Shown here piece after piece: positions 5,909 to 13,900 of a stretch of DNA of 14,906 bases (its first letter is position 1; every line of letters starts with the position of its first letter). The notes beneath the pieces are model-generated. The model was not told where the DNA came from. It saw only the letters and a program-made list of their open reading frames with translations, and made no database searches. A program made the translations under genes and the position numbers. Origin of the DNA: Candidatus Pacearchaeota archaeon (GTDB taxonomy: Archaea; Nanobdellota; Nanobdellia; Pacearchaeales; GW2011-AR1). The DNA is taken from assembly GCA_014728565.1 (NCBI GenBank), contig WJLK01000078.1:1-14906 (forward strand). The letters are read 5' to 3'.

Positions 5909-7132
5909 ATGCTATTTGAAATAATATTAGCAATAATATTTGGAATTCTTGCAGGAACTCTCACAGGCCTTATACCAGGAATTCACATTAATCTTATTGC
6001 TGTAATTCTTCTAAGTTACTCTGCCTACCTTCTTGAACTAACACTTCCTCTGACTCTAGCAATCTTTATAACAGCAATGGCAATAACCCACACTTTTCTT
6101 GATTTTATTCCATCTATTTTTCTAGGAGCACCTGATGAAGATTCTTTTCTCTCGATTTTACCAGGTCATAAATTTTTATTAAAAGGAAAAGCCCATCATG
6201 CAATAATTCTAACTCTCTACGGAAGTCTCTCAGCCTTACTTATTATAATTCTTCTGATTCCAATCTTTATCCTATTTCTTCCCTTTATCTATCAACCAAT
6301 CAGTAATATAATGCCTTTTATTCTGATTCTAATAGCAGTATTTTTAATATTAAAAGAACCTCAAAGTAAAATCTGGGCATTTATAATTTTTCTGCTAGCT
6401 GGTTTTCTAGGAACTGCATCCTCTGATATAGGGATAAAACAACCTCTCCTACCTCTCCTAACAGGTTTATTTGGAGCAAGCAGTCTTGTAATAAGTATTA
6501 ATAGAAAAATAAAAATTCCAGAGCAAATAACAACATCCTTAAAAAACATAAAACTAACTAAAAAATCATTTGCAAAATCAATTTCAGCATCACTAATAGC
6601 AAGCCCTTTTACAGCTTTTATTCCAGCAGTAGGAGCTTCACAGGCAGCAGTTATTGGAAATCAGGTAATCCCTCTAAACCAGGAAGAATTTCTATTCCTT
6701 CTAGGGGCAATAAACACCATTGTCATGGCTCTCTCATTTGTAACTTTCTATGTTATTGGAAAAACAAGAACAGGAGCTGTTGTTGCAGTATCCCAGCTGC
6801 TACCTGAAATAACAAATATAAACTTATTACTAATAGTAACAACAATAACAATTTCAGGAATAATCTCTTTTTATATTGCAATTTTTATCTCAAAATTTTC
6901 TGCTAAAAAAATAAATAAAATAAAATATTCTAAACTCTCTATAATAATTCTCGCAATACTAACAATTGTTGTTTTCTTATTTTCAGATTTCTTCAATCCT
7001 CTTGGAGGAATTCTGGGATTACTAGTCTTTATAACCTCCATATCTCTTGGAATAACCTGTATTGAATTAAAAATCAGAAGAATTCATTTAATGGGAGCAT
7101 TGATTATTCCAACTATTTTGTTCTATTTGTAA
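5909..7132 (+). CDS. TctA-family (DUF112-type) membrane permease
   Basis: A 407-aa polytopic membrane protein with about ten hydrophobic segments. The N-terminal GTLTGLIPGIH (16-26) is the glycine/proline signature of TctA-type large permease subunits. FLGAPDEDS (71-79) followed by LPGHKFLLKGKAHHA (84-98) resembles the conserved loop of this family, and an internal repeat-like segment PAVGASQAAV occurs near 245-260. In bacteria TctA works with a small membrane subunit (TctB) and a periplasmic binding protein (TctC). Neither is in this window, and archaeal TctA-like proteins often stand alone; substrate unknown. I chose ATG 5909 over TTG 5894 from promoter spacing. The coding strand is strikingly C-rich and G-poor. 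It ends 4 bp from the convergent kinase-like gene. Confidence 0.8.
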   Translation: MLFEIILAIIFGILAGTLTGLIPGIHINLIAVILLSYSAYLLELTLPLTLAIFITAMAITHTFLDFIPSIFLGAPDEDSFLSILPGHKFLLKGKAHHAIILTLYGSLSALLIIILLIPIFILFLPFIYQPISNIMPFILILIAVFLILKEPQSKIWAFIIFLLAGFLGTASSDIGIKQPLLPLLTGLFGASSLVISINRKIKIPEQITTSLKNIKLTKKSFAKSISASLIASPFTAFIPAVGASQAAVIGNQVIPLNQEEFLFLLGAINTIVMALSFVTFYVIGKTRTGAVVAVSQLLPEITNINLLLIVTTITISGIISFYIAIFISKFSAKKINKIKYSKLSIIILAILTIVVFLFSDFFNPLGGILGLLVFITSISLGITCIELKIRRIHLMGALIIPTILFYL

Positions 7133-7136
7133 AAAA

Positions 7137-8093
7137 TCAAACAGCCTGATAATAACTTAAAGAAGAGTTAGCTTTTTCCAGAGCATCTATAAAATAATCA
7201 GCAAAATTCTGCAAAACACCTAATTCATCTCCTTGAGTTATCAGAGGTGTTCCTCTTCTTAAAGCTTCTTTTTCTAAAAAGCCTCTATACCTAAAACTGT
7301 TCTCGTGTTCTAATTCCAACTGCCTCTCTGCATAAGACCTATCAGACTCACTTAAATCCCCAAGCCTAGCAAGTCTCTGTTCTTTTTCCTGTCTTACTGA
7401 AACTCTCGAACCTATAAAATCTGCAGGAGGACTTAAAATTACCAATATCTTACTAAGACCCTCTATTGAACTCTCAAAACCAGGAGAGACATTAATTCCC
7501 TGAAAAGCATACCAAGGATGAAAACCTCCACTTTTATTACATTCTCTATAAACCTCATCAATTTCCCACTCTCTTAATTTTCCTTGAACATACTGATTCT
7601 GAAATTGAATTCCAGATTTATCAAGACTAGTAAGCCTTTCAAAAATTGGTTGATACGCTCTAGGAATTCTCCCTCTGTATTGGTCCTCTAATTCAGTTCT
7701 TGCTCTCTCCCTAACCTTATCCACATTTGTGACTCTGTCAAAACCATGAAGATAATGTCCGAGATTCATTACAAGAGTATCCTTTCCAGAAGAAGCTGTT
7801 CCACCTATAAAAACAAAAAAAGGTTCTCTAATCTCTCCAGCATAAACAGATTTAAGATAATTATAAAGAACAGCATATTTTCTCCTAATATCTCTATCAG
7901 AAATCATTTCTGCAGATAAATCAATAAAATCTACAAAAGGAATTTCATCAAAAGAATCCAGCCTAGCTCGAACAGCCCCTGAATAATCCATTGCATCTCT
8001 TCTATCCATTCCACAAAAAACAGCAGGTTTCTCTAAATGATAAACCAAGCCAAGAGGCTCTGCTCTTCCATATCTATATCTCAACTCTACCAT
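7137..8093 (-). CDS. 2-phosphoglycerate-kinase-like P-loop protein
   Basis: A 318-aa protein with a P-loop GGTASSGKDT (97-106) preceded by a hydrophobic strand FFVFI, followed by an acidic position in VTNVDKVRERAR (121-132). That order resembles archaeal 2-phosphoglycerate kinase, which has an N-terminal ATP-cone-like domain, then GGxSGxGxST, then TDxIREVMR. The N-terminal 90 residues also fit an ATP-cone-like helical domain. Homology is distant: the P-loop has GKDT where 2PGK usually has a variant ending ST, and the central region (140-200) is unfamiliar. It is probably a small-molecule or nucleotide kinase; 2-phosphoglycerate (cyclic 2,3-diphosphoglycerate pathway) is only a guess. ATG 8093 has a TATA-like element 24.5 nt upstream. 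It converges with the TctA-like gene. Confidence 0.7.
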   Translation of the reverse strand: MVELRYRYGRAEPLGLVYHLEKPAVFCGMDRRDAMDYSGAVRARLDSFDEIPFVDFIDLSAEMISDRDIRRKYAVLYNYLKSVYAGEIREPFFVFIGGTASSGKDTLVMNLGHYLHGFDRVTNVDKVRERARTELEDQYRGRIPRAYQPIFERLTSLDKSGIQFQNQYVQGKLREWEIDEVYRECNKSGGFHPWYAFQGINVSPGFESSIEGLSKILVILSPPADFIGSRVSVRQEKEQRLARLGDLSESDRSYAERQLELEHENSFRYRGFLEKEALRRGTPLITQGDELGVLQNFADYFIDALEKANSSLSYYQAV

Positions 8094-8113
8094 TTTAAAA
8101 ATAAACCATCTAA

Positions 8114-8121
8114 AAATTTAA
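8114..8121 (-). promoter_or_regulatory. TATA-like box for the kinase-like gene
   Basis: TTAAATTT on the minus strand, centred 24.5 nt before ATG 8093, consistent with a leaderless transcript. Confidence 0.5.
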
Positions 8122-8241
8122 GCCTGTTACTTATTTTATATATTCAGTATATTTTTTTTGTAAAAATTAAATTTCAATCAGTTTTTTCAGTAACTTCTAC
8201 AAAAAAATCATTTTTAGACTGAGTTAATCATTCAAAAAAGA

Positions 8242-8249
8242 TTTTTAAA
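8242..8249 (+). promoter_or_regulatory. TATA-like box for the cation exchanger gene
   Basis: TTTTTAAA preceded by the purine-rich CAAAAAAGA. It is centred 22.5 nt before ATG 8268 and 25.5 nt before the adjacent ATG 8271. The usual spacing in this window favours 8271 as the true first codon. Confidence 0.5.
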
Positions 8250-8267
8250 ACCAGTTAACTTAAAATA

Positions 8268-9245
8268 ATGATGAGTATATTAACATCTGTATCAATAATC
8301 CTAGTATCCAGTTTCGTTATTTATTTTATTGGAGAAATTTTTGCAAATGCTTCTTCTAGAATAGGAGACTATCTTAAGCTTCCGCGTTCAGTAAAAGGAG
8401 CAACTTTTGATGCAGTTGCTAGTTCACTGCCAGAACTCTTCGTAGTACTATTCTCTGTTATCTTTTTTATGGAATTTGAAGTTGGTATTGGGACCATAGC
8501 AGGTTCAGCTTTATTCAATCTCCTAGTAATTCCTGGAATATGTGTTCTTCTATCACCTGTGGTATTTGAAGTAGGTAAAAAAGTAATCAGCAGAGACGCT
8601 CTGTTCTATATAATCTCTGTTTTTGTGCTTTTAGTTCTTTTAATATATTTCAAAACATGGGGAATAATAATTGCAATAATACTCTTAGTAATTTATGCTT
8701 TCTACCTAAAAGAGATAATAAAACACAGTAAAGAAACCATGAAATTTAAAAAACAAAAAAAAGATGGAATTAATCTTCCTAGAGAGATAATAAAAGCTCT
8801 TACAACTATGATAATCATAGGAACATCTACTTATTTTTTAACAAAATCATCTATAGACCTTGCTTACTTATTAAAAATACCTACGATAATTATTGCTTTT
8901 ACAATAACTGCTGCTGCAACTTCTGTTCCAGATGCTGTAATCTCAATTATAAATGCAAAAAAAGGAAGAATTGATGATTCAGCATCTAATGTTTTTGGTT
9001 CAAATATCTTCGACATTTCAATAGGTCTTGGAATTCCACTGCTAATATACTCTTTAGCTAAAGGGCCTGTTGAAATAGTTTTTGATAATCTAGAAATAAT
9101 ACTGGGTTTACTAGGTTCAACAATAATTGTACTATATCTCCTACTACAGGACAGCAAATTAACAAAAAAAGAGGGTATTATCCTATTAATAATTTACCTA
9201 TTCTTTTTTATCTACATTATTCTTCTTTCCCTAAACTTGTTTTAA
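8268..9245 (+). CDS. CaCA-family Na+/Ca2+ (possibly K+-dependent) exchanger
   Basis: A 325-aa membrane protein with about ten hydrophobic segments in two inverted halves, each carrying an alpha repeat of the cation/Ca2+ antiporter superfamily. Alpha-1: ASSLPEL (51-57, ion-binding E56) and GIGTIAGSALFN (73-84). Alpha-2: ATSVPD (217-222, D222) and GSNIFD (244-249, D249). The halves are joined by a Lys-rich cytoplasmic loop (about 148-172). In NCX-type exchangers the alpha-2 acidic residue is Glu; the Asp in VPD, the Asp in SNIFD and the GIGTI.GSA.FN stretch are closer to the K+-dependent NCKX (SLC24) type. It probably exports Ca2+ using the Na+ gradient. The start could be ATG 8271. It ends 4 bp from the convergent DUF5654-like gene. 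Confidence 0.88.
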   Translation: MMSILTSVSIILVSSFVIYFIGEIFANASSRIGDYLKLPRSVKGATFDAVASSLPELFVVLFSVIFFMEFEVGIGTIAGSALFNLLVIPGICVLLSPVVFEVGKKVISRDALFYIISVFVLLVLLIYFKTWGIIIAIILLVIYAFYLKEIIKHSKETMKFKKQKKDGINLPREIIKALTTMIIIGTSTYFLTKSSIDLAYLLKIPTIIIAFTITAAATSVPDAVISIINAKKGRIDDSASNVFGSNIFDISIGLGIPLLIYSLAKGPVEIVFDNLEIILGLLGSTIIVLYLLLQDSKLTKKEGIILLIIYLFFFIYIILLSLNLF

Positions 9246-9249
9246 AGAA

Positions 9250-9690
9250 TCAATTTTCTTTAGCCTGCCACCTGCTAAGCAACATCAATACCAAAACACC
9301 TATTATTGTTATTGTAATTGCTGAAAGAAACTCAATATAAATCTCCCTGCCTCCTAATCCAAGTTCACTGATTATATCATCAACCAGCTCCTGTATGGGA
9401 TTTCTCCATGAAAGTGCAATTAAAAATGCAAAAGCAGCAGTAACAGCAATTACCGTCTGTTTTCTGAATTCTTTCTGAAATTTAGATGCTGACCTTTTTG
9501 TTGAATTATAAATCATATCCATTCTCTGTTTTAATCTTCTCCTAGCCTCTTTCTGAATATCTCCTGCAAGATTTCTCTCTAATCTCTCATCTAATTTTTT
9601 ACTAAGTTTTTGCTCAATTTCCTCTTTAACCTCTTTTTCAATATCTTTCTCAAGTTCCCTCTCAAATCTCTTCTCGATTTTTTTATCCAT
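9250..9690 (-). CDS. DUF5654-like protein with N-terminal coiled coil
   Basis: A 146-aa protein. Residues 1-75 are almost entirely charged (alternating Lys/Glu/Arg with heptad-like Leu/Ile/Met), forming a long amphipathic helix or coiled coil. Residues 79-96 (a hydrophobic helix ending in ALSWRNPIQ) and 121-140 are two membrane segments. The TAAF..ALSW.NPIQ pattern followed by TI.GVLVLMLLSR matches the archaeal DUF5654 family as I remember it. Function unknown. The coiled coil suggests oligomerisation or a cytoplasmic partner. ATG 9690 has a TATAAA-type element 25.5 nt upstream. It is divergent from the next gene across 81 bp. Confidence 0.8.
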   Translation of the reverse strand: MDKKIEKRFERELEKDIEKEVKEEIEQKLSKKLDERLERNLAGDIQKEARRRLKQRMDMIYNSTKRSASKFQKEFRKQTVIAVTAAFAFLIALSWRNPIQELVDDIISELGLGGREIYIEFLSAITITIIGVLVLMLLSRWQAKEN

Positions 9691-9711
9691 CTAAACTGGA
9701 AATAAGAAAAG

Positions 9712-9719
9712 TTTATAAA
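9712..9719 (-). promoter_or_regulatory. TATA-like box for the DUF5654-like gene
   Basis: TTTATAAA, a palindrome, centred 25.5 nt before ATG 9690, predicting a leaderless transcript. Confidence 0.55.
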
Positions 9720-9742
9720 ATTACTCATCAAAAAGCAATACT

Positions 9743-9750
9743 TTTAAATA
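9743..9750 (+). promoter_or_regulatory. TATA-like box for the 143-aa membrane protein gene
   Basis: TTTAAATA centred 25.5 nt before ATG 9772, divergent from the promoter at 9712-9719. Confidence 0.55.
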
Positions 9751-9771
9751 AAAAAGAACTCTCTTAAAATT

Positions 9772-10203
9772 ATGAAAAAAAAGAGGAAAAAATCAAAACT
9801 AAAAGATTCAGAAGAATCAAAATTAAGAAAATTCCTAAAAGAATCTGCAAGAGATTCTCTTGCAATAGGTTCTATTCCTATGTACATAATAGTTGCTGCT
9901 CGTTCAGCTGTAGGAGAGTACTATGGTTTTGTATATCAAATTCTTCTTGCAGGAGCAATACTTTTCATACTATCTCTGTTCCTAAAATCTCAAAACCATA
10001 TTGCAAGGGGCATGATTTTATTTGCATTCACCTCTTTTTTTTACAACGACAAAATATTCACAACCTTTGCATCTGTAATTTTAATTCTTGTCTTGGTCTC
10101 CTTACTGTATCTAAAATATAATAAAAGACATATTTTAATAGGAGTTATCTTTGGAGAAATCAGCTCTTTCCTAAGCTACTATATTCTAAAAGGATTTGTT
10201 TAA
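9772..10203 (+). CDS. small membrane protein, 143 aa, unknown
   Basis: I do not recognise a family. A strongly basic N-terminus (1-26, many Lys) precedes about four hydrophobic segments, at roughly 28-46, 53-71, 80-114 (possibly two) and 121-139. The basic start predicts a cytoplasmic N-terminus by the positive-inside rule. No catalytic or transport signature is visible. ATG 9772 is supported by a TATA element at exactly the spacing seen for neighbours. Its last four bases overlap the end of the convergent HD-GYP-like gene. Confidence 0.75.
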   Translation: MKKKRKKSKLKDSEESKLRKFLKESARDSLAIGSIPMYIIVAARSAVGEYYGFVYQILLAGAILFILSLFLKSQNHIARGMILFAFTSFFYNDKIFTTFASVILILVLVSLLYLKYNKRHILIGVIFGEISSFLSYYILKGFV

Positions 10204-10895
10204 GCTGCAATTCTAAAAACATTACATCCTCTCAACTGCATAAGCCATAACAAATCCCTCTCACAAGAATCTGCATTATCAGCTAACATCTTCAAGGCTT
10301 CTTCATGATCAAGATTTCCACTTCTATAGACAGCAGCAGCATATATATCAGCAAGTGCAACTAATCTTGAACAGCTCTCTGCTCTTTTTATTGTTCCTGC
10401 TGAAAAAGGAGTTCCCAATCTTGGTAATTTTTTAGGATACCTATCTCTCTGATGAAACTTGTGATGAAACAACCCAACTAAAGCAGAATAAGCATGAACT
10501 CTTAAATCTTGATGTCCTAAATTACCATATTTTCCTATTAAAAGATAATAACTATTCAGAGGATGCTGCCTCATCTCACCTATATGCTGGTCTCTTGAAT
10601 CCCAGGGTTCCTCTAAAATCCTTCTATCACTTAATAATTTTCCAGTATCATGTAAACCACCTCCATAAACAAGCTCATTCTTACTAACTGGAACATAAAC
10701 ACCATTTTTCTCAATAAAATCTCCTAGATTATAGCACATATCCAGAACTCTTAATTCATGTCTTCCATGAGTAGGAGAGTGGTCCAACAATAATTTAATC
10801 CAGCCCCAGACCGATGTCCTGTTAGCTTCTGAAAATCCCAGGCTATCAAAATACTTTCTTAAATTATCAGGAGGGGGTTCATCTAAATCATCCAT
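10200..10895 (-). CDS. HD-GYP-like metal-dependent phosphohydrolase
   Basis: A 231-aa soluble protein with the metal-binding residues of the HD superfamily in order: H46 (HELRV), H82-D83 with G85-K86 (LHDTGK), H111 (HPLNSYYLL), H144-H145 (LFHHKFHQRDRYP) and D183 (RLVALADIYAA). The HP....LL, HH......YP and VALADIYAA blocks correspond to HD-GYP domains, a bacterial phosphodiesterase group acting on cyclic di-GMP and related dinucleotides. The GYP triad reads RYP (152-154) and the usual HE before it is HK. No sensory domain is attached, and no cyclic-di-GMP synthase is in the window. The substrate is therefore open: a nucleotide or phosphate monoester is possible. ATG 10895 has a TATA-like element 26.5 nt upstream, so it is probably independent of the polymerase gene. 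Confidence 0.8.
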   Translation of the reverse strand: MDDLDEPPPDNLRKYFDSLGFSEANRTSVWGWIKLLLDHSPTHGRHELRVLDMCYNLGDFIEKNGVYVPVSKNELVYGGGLHDTGKLLSDRRILEEPWDSRDQHIGEMRQHPLNSYYLLIGKYGNLGHQDLRVHAYSALVGLFHHKFHQRDRYPKKLPRLGTPFSAGTIKRAESCSRLVALADIYAAAVYRSGNLDHEEALKMLADNADSCERDLLWLMQLRGCNVFRIAA

Positions 10896-10917
10896 ATTCT
10901 CAAATAAAAATCAATGA

Positions 10918-10925
10918 ATTAAAAA
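10918..10925 (-). promoter_or_regulatory. TATA-like box for the HD-GYP-like gene
   Basis: TTTTTAAT on the minus strand, centred 26.5 nt before ATG 10895, in the 73-bp gap after the polymerase gene. Confidence 0.45.
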
Positions 10926-10968
10926 CCTTACTAGAAAGTTTTTTAAACTACTCTCTAAAATACCGAAT

Positions 10969-13900
10969 TTAAAACCACCTTTCCAGAGCTTCCTGTTTCT
11001 CTGTCTCTTTTCCAAAAATACTCTCAATGTATCTTTTAGTTAATTCAAGATCTTGTTTAATATATGAGGGAACATCATAATTTTTTGTCAGATCAAGAGC
11101 AGGCTCTAAATATTTAACAATACTTCCATAAGCTATTGTATAGATTATGTTTCCATTGCATTTGACACATCTTCCCTTTAAAGGAGGTCTTCTATAAATT
11201 TCATTGCAATTGCTGCATCTAAAACTCTGTTGAGAAAATTTCCTTAAATTACCCTTAAGATCCCTCATAAAATGTCTGTCGATTATCAATCTAGCTACAT
11301 CTGCCTGATCTACACTTCTTAATTTTTCGCAAAGTTTCATCTGAGCTTCAACTTTCTCCTTCATAGTAGGAAGAGTTTTGTAAGAAGAGCATGTAGCACC
11401 AAGATTAAAATCAGTTGTGTCATGTGTAAAACCAGTATTTACATAAGGATCCTCTCTTCTTGCTATTCGCTGTTTAACCATATCAATTTCAACATCTCCT
11501 GAATGTAATCTTTTCTCAGATTTTTCATAAAAATCAAGAGGATAAAAATCAACCAACTCAAAATCAAGAATCTGGTCATCAACCTCTCTTGCAAAAATCT
11601 TTCCGTTTAAAACAAGAGGGGCATCTTGAGTACCTCCTCTATGTGAAGGCAAAAATTTTTTTGAAAAATTAATCAAAACATCAAGCAGCAACATTATAGC
11701 AGCTTCATCACCATCACAATCTCTCCTCATGGCTGCATGAAGATATGGGCTTGCTATAAGACCCTGCACTTTTGAAAACCCAACAATCCTGCAGATAACT
11801 CCTGCACAGTTATGAGGAGCCATACAAACTCCTAATTTTCCAACAAGATCCTCTCTGGAATTCACATTAAAAAACCTTGGAATTTCATAAAATCTTTCCA
11901 GCAACTCATCAACAAAATTAGAGAGATTCATAAAAACATCATCAGCCCTCTCATCTCCTGAAAGATTGTTACATGGAAGTAGGATATCATGAGGCTTTAA
12001 CTCCAATATTTGATTTTCATCAACCAAATCCTTTCCAAGATAATCTCTCTCATAACCAAGACTTCTTAACTTCTCTATACTCACTTCTATTTCCTTTGGT
12101 TTAAAATGACTTATTGGTATCTCTGTAACATCATATCTTGTTGTTCCGTCTTTATTGACGCAAAGATTGTATTTAGCTCTTAATATCCCCTTCTCTAAAT
12201 GCTCCAGATCATGATTTCCAGAGCTTGTTCCTCTTACACCTTTAATTAACTCAGGTATATCCACCCTCCTATATTTAATTTTCTCCTTAGCTTTCTCAAA
12301 ATAATGCTTCATATCAATCTTCATCTGCTTGAAACTGTTTCCATTTTCATGCAGACTGCATTTTTTTTCAACCTCCTTACCACACATTCTGCAGTAGTAT
12401 CTCTGCTCTGTTCTCTCACCACAAGCCTCGCAAATCCTGTATATAGTCTCTTTCTGACACTTACTGCAATAATAAAAAGGGAAATCAGACCTTACACTAC
12501 CAAATTCATAGGCAGCATTAACACTTCTTAATCTTCCTCCCTCAGAACCAATAGGAAATAAAACATTAGGACTTCCTGTTAATTTCCTCAGTTTAGCTTT
12601 CTCTGGTCTTCCCATCCTACTTCCAATAAACTCTCCTGCCTTATCTCTTATTTTGTATTTGCTAAGTTCGTTGATAACTTCTAGGACATCACTGTAATCT
12701 TTAAAACTAAAATCCATATGAATCTCACCCTCATGATTTAAATCAAACCCAAAATTACAAAGCAATGCTCCTGTCTCTATTCTTTCTAGAACAACATTTT
12801 CAACACTAACTTTATGGGGAATTCCTAATAATTCAAGAGATCTTTTTCCCCTCTTAAACCTCTCTTTTTCAGAACTGTTATATGGAAATAAAAGCTTTCC
12901 ATTATTAACTCTTGAATGCTGAATCCAGTCAAGAAATCCTAGAAAATACTCATAGCTAATCTGAGTCCAGTAATAAATATATCCAGGATGTAGGGGTATT
13001 TTATAATTCTCAGAAAACTCAACTGCCTGATTTAAACTAACATTATAAAAATCTTCTACTCTTCCTCCAGCATTCTGTAACTCCAGATTCCACCATTCCT
13101 CAACATAACCAGGCTTAATCAAATCTGCATTCCTGTTTACAACATCTCCTAAGGGAAATAAAATATCTCCTAGATAAATTATCTCATCAATATCATTGTA
13201 AATTTCCTTTGCTTCATCATAATCCTCAAGTTTCAAAACATCACCTTTTTTTAATCTTACAATAGGTCCATCAATAGAATCGCAAAGAGTAACAACACAT
13301 CCTTTAGTGGGTTTTTCTATCTTCAACTGGGTTCCAGATGCAATAAAATCACCAGTAACAGCCATTGTAGCAGGATGCATACTAACAGCTGAAAATCCTG
13401 CAACTCTGCTTCTTCCATATCTAAATCTAAAACCTTTTCCAGGATGGCCAAAAACAGGTCTTCCTGCCACAAGATCTTTTATATAAGTTGGACTAGAATC
13501 TGTCTTTCCACTGTCTCTTTTTTCATGTAATTTCACATAATCCTCTAACCAATCCCAATCTCTTATCTCTAAACCATTTTTCTGAACTCCTTTCAAAAGC
13601 CTTAATCCTTTTTTTGCTTTTTGAGCCAGACCCTCTCCAAGTATAAGACAAAATCCTCCTCTTATAAAATCTGTTTCAACTCTTGGCAAATCTTTATAAT
13701 TAGAAACCTCTTTTTTTTCAGTAGGATCTCCACATATCTGTATAGGAATATTCTTAGCAATAAAATAAGCTTCATCCTCTGTAGGGAGATATTGCAAATT
13801 AGTAACTCTCTCATGATAATCATAAAGTTCTGTTACAAGCCTCTTACACTCATCTTCTGTTGGATCATATCTTGCATAACCAAATAACTGCCTTAAATAA

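Larger units (their letters stand above)
8094..8267. other. largest intergenic region, divergent promoters
   Basis: A 174-bp AT-rich non-coding region between the divergent kinase-like and exchanger genes. It holds the two promoters listed separately. The middle has a run of eight T (8152-8159) and a distant 6-bp inverted repeat (GTTACT 8126-8131, AGTAAC 8189-8194). I see no tRNA, CRISPR or convincing small gene. Its size, twice that of any other gap here, leaves room for operators or a small RNA, but nothing specific supports either. Confidence 0.5.

Noticed and set aside
8126..8194. GTTACT...AGTAAC inverted repeat in the large intergenic region
   Set aside because: Six bases 57 apart in AT-rich DNA; no flanking duplication or mobile-element signature.
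8037..8222. 61-codon plus-strand frame over the kinase-like start and the intergenic region
   Set aside because: No promoter at the usual spacing, composition follows AT-rich DNA, and its first third overlaps a better-supported gene.
8864..9157. 97-codon minus-strand frame
   Set aside because: Antisense to the second alpha repeat of the exchanger, which is clearly coding.
12304..13887. 75- and 88-codon plus-strand frames
   Set aside because: Antisense within the DNA polymerase D large subunit; no independent evidence of coding.
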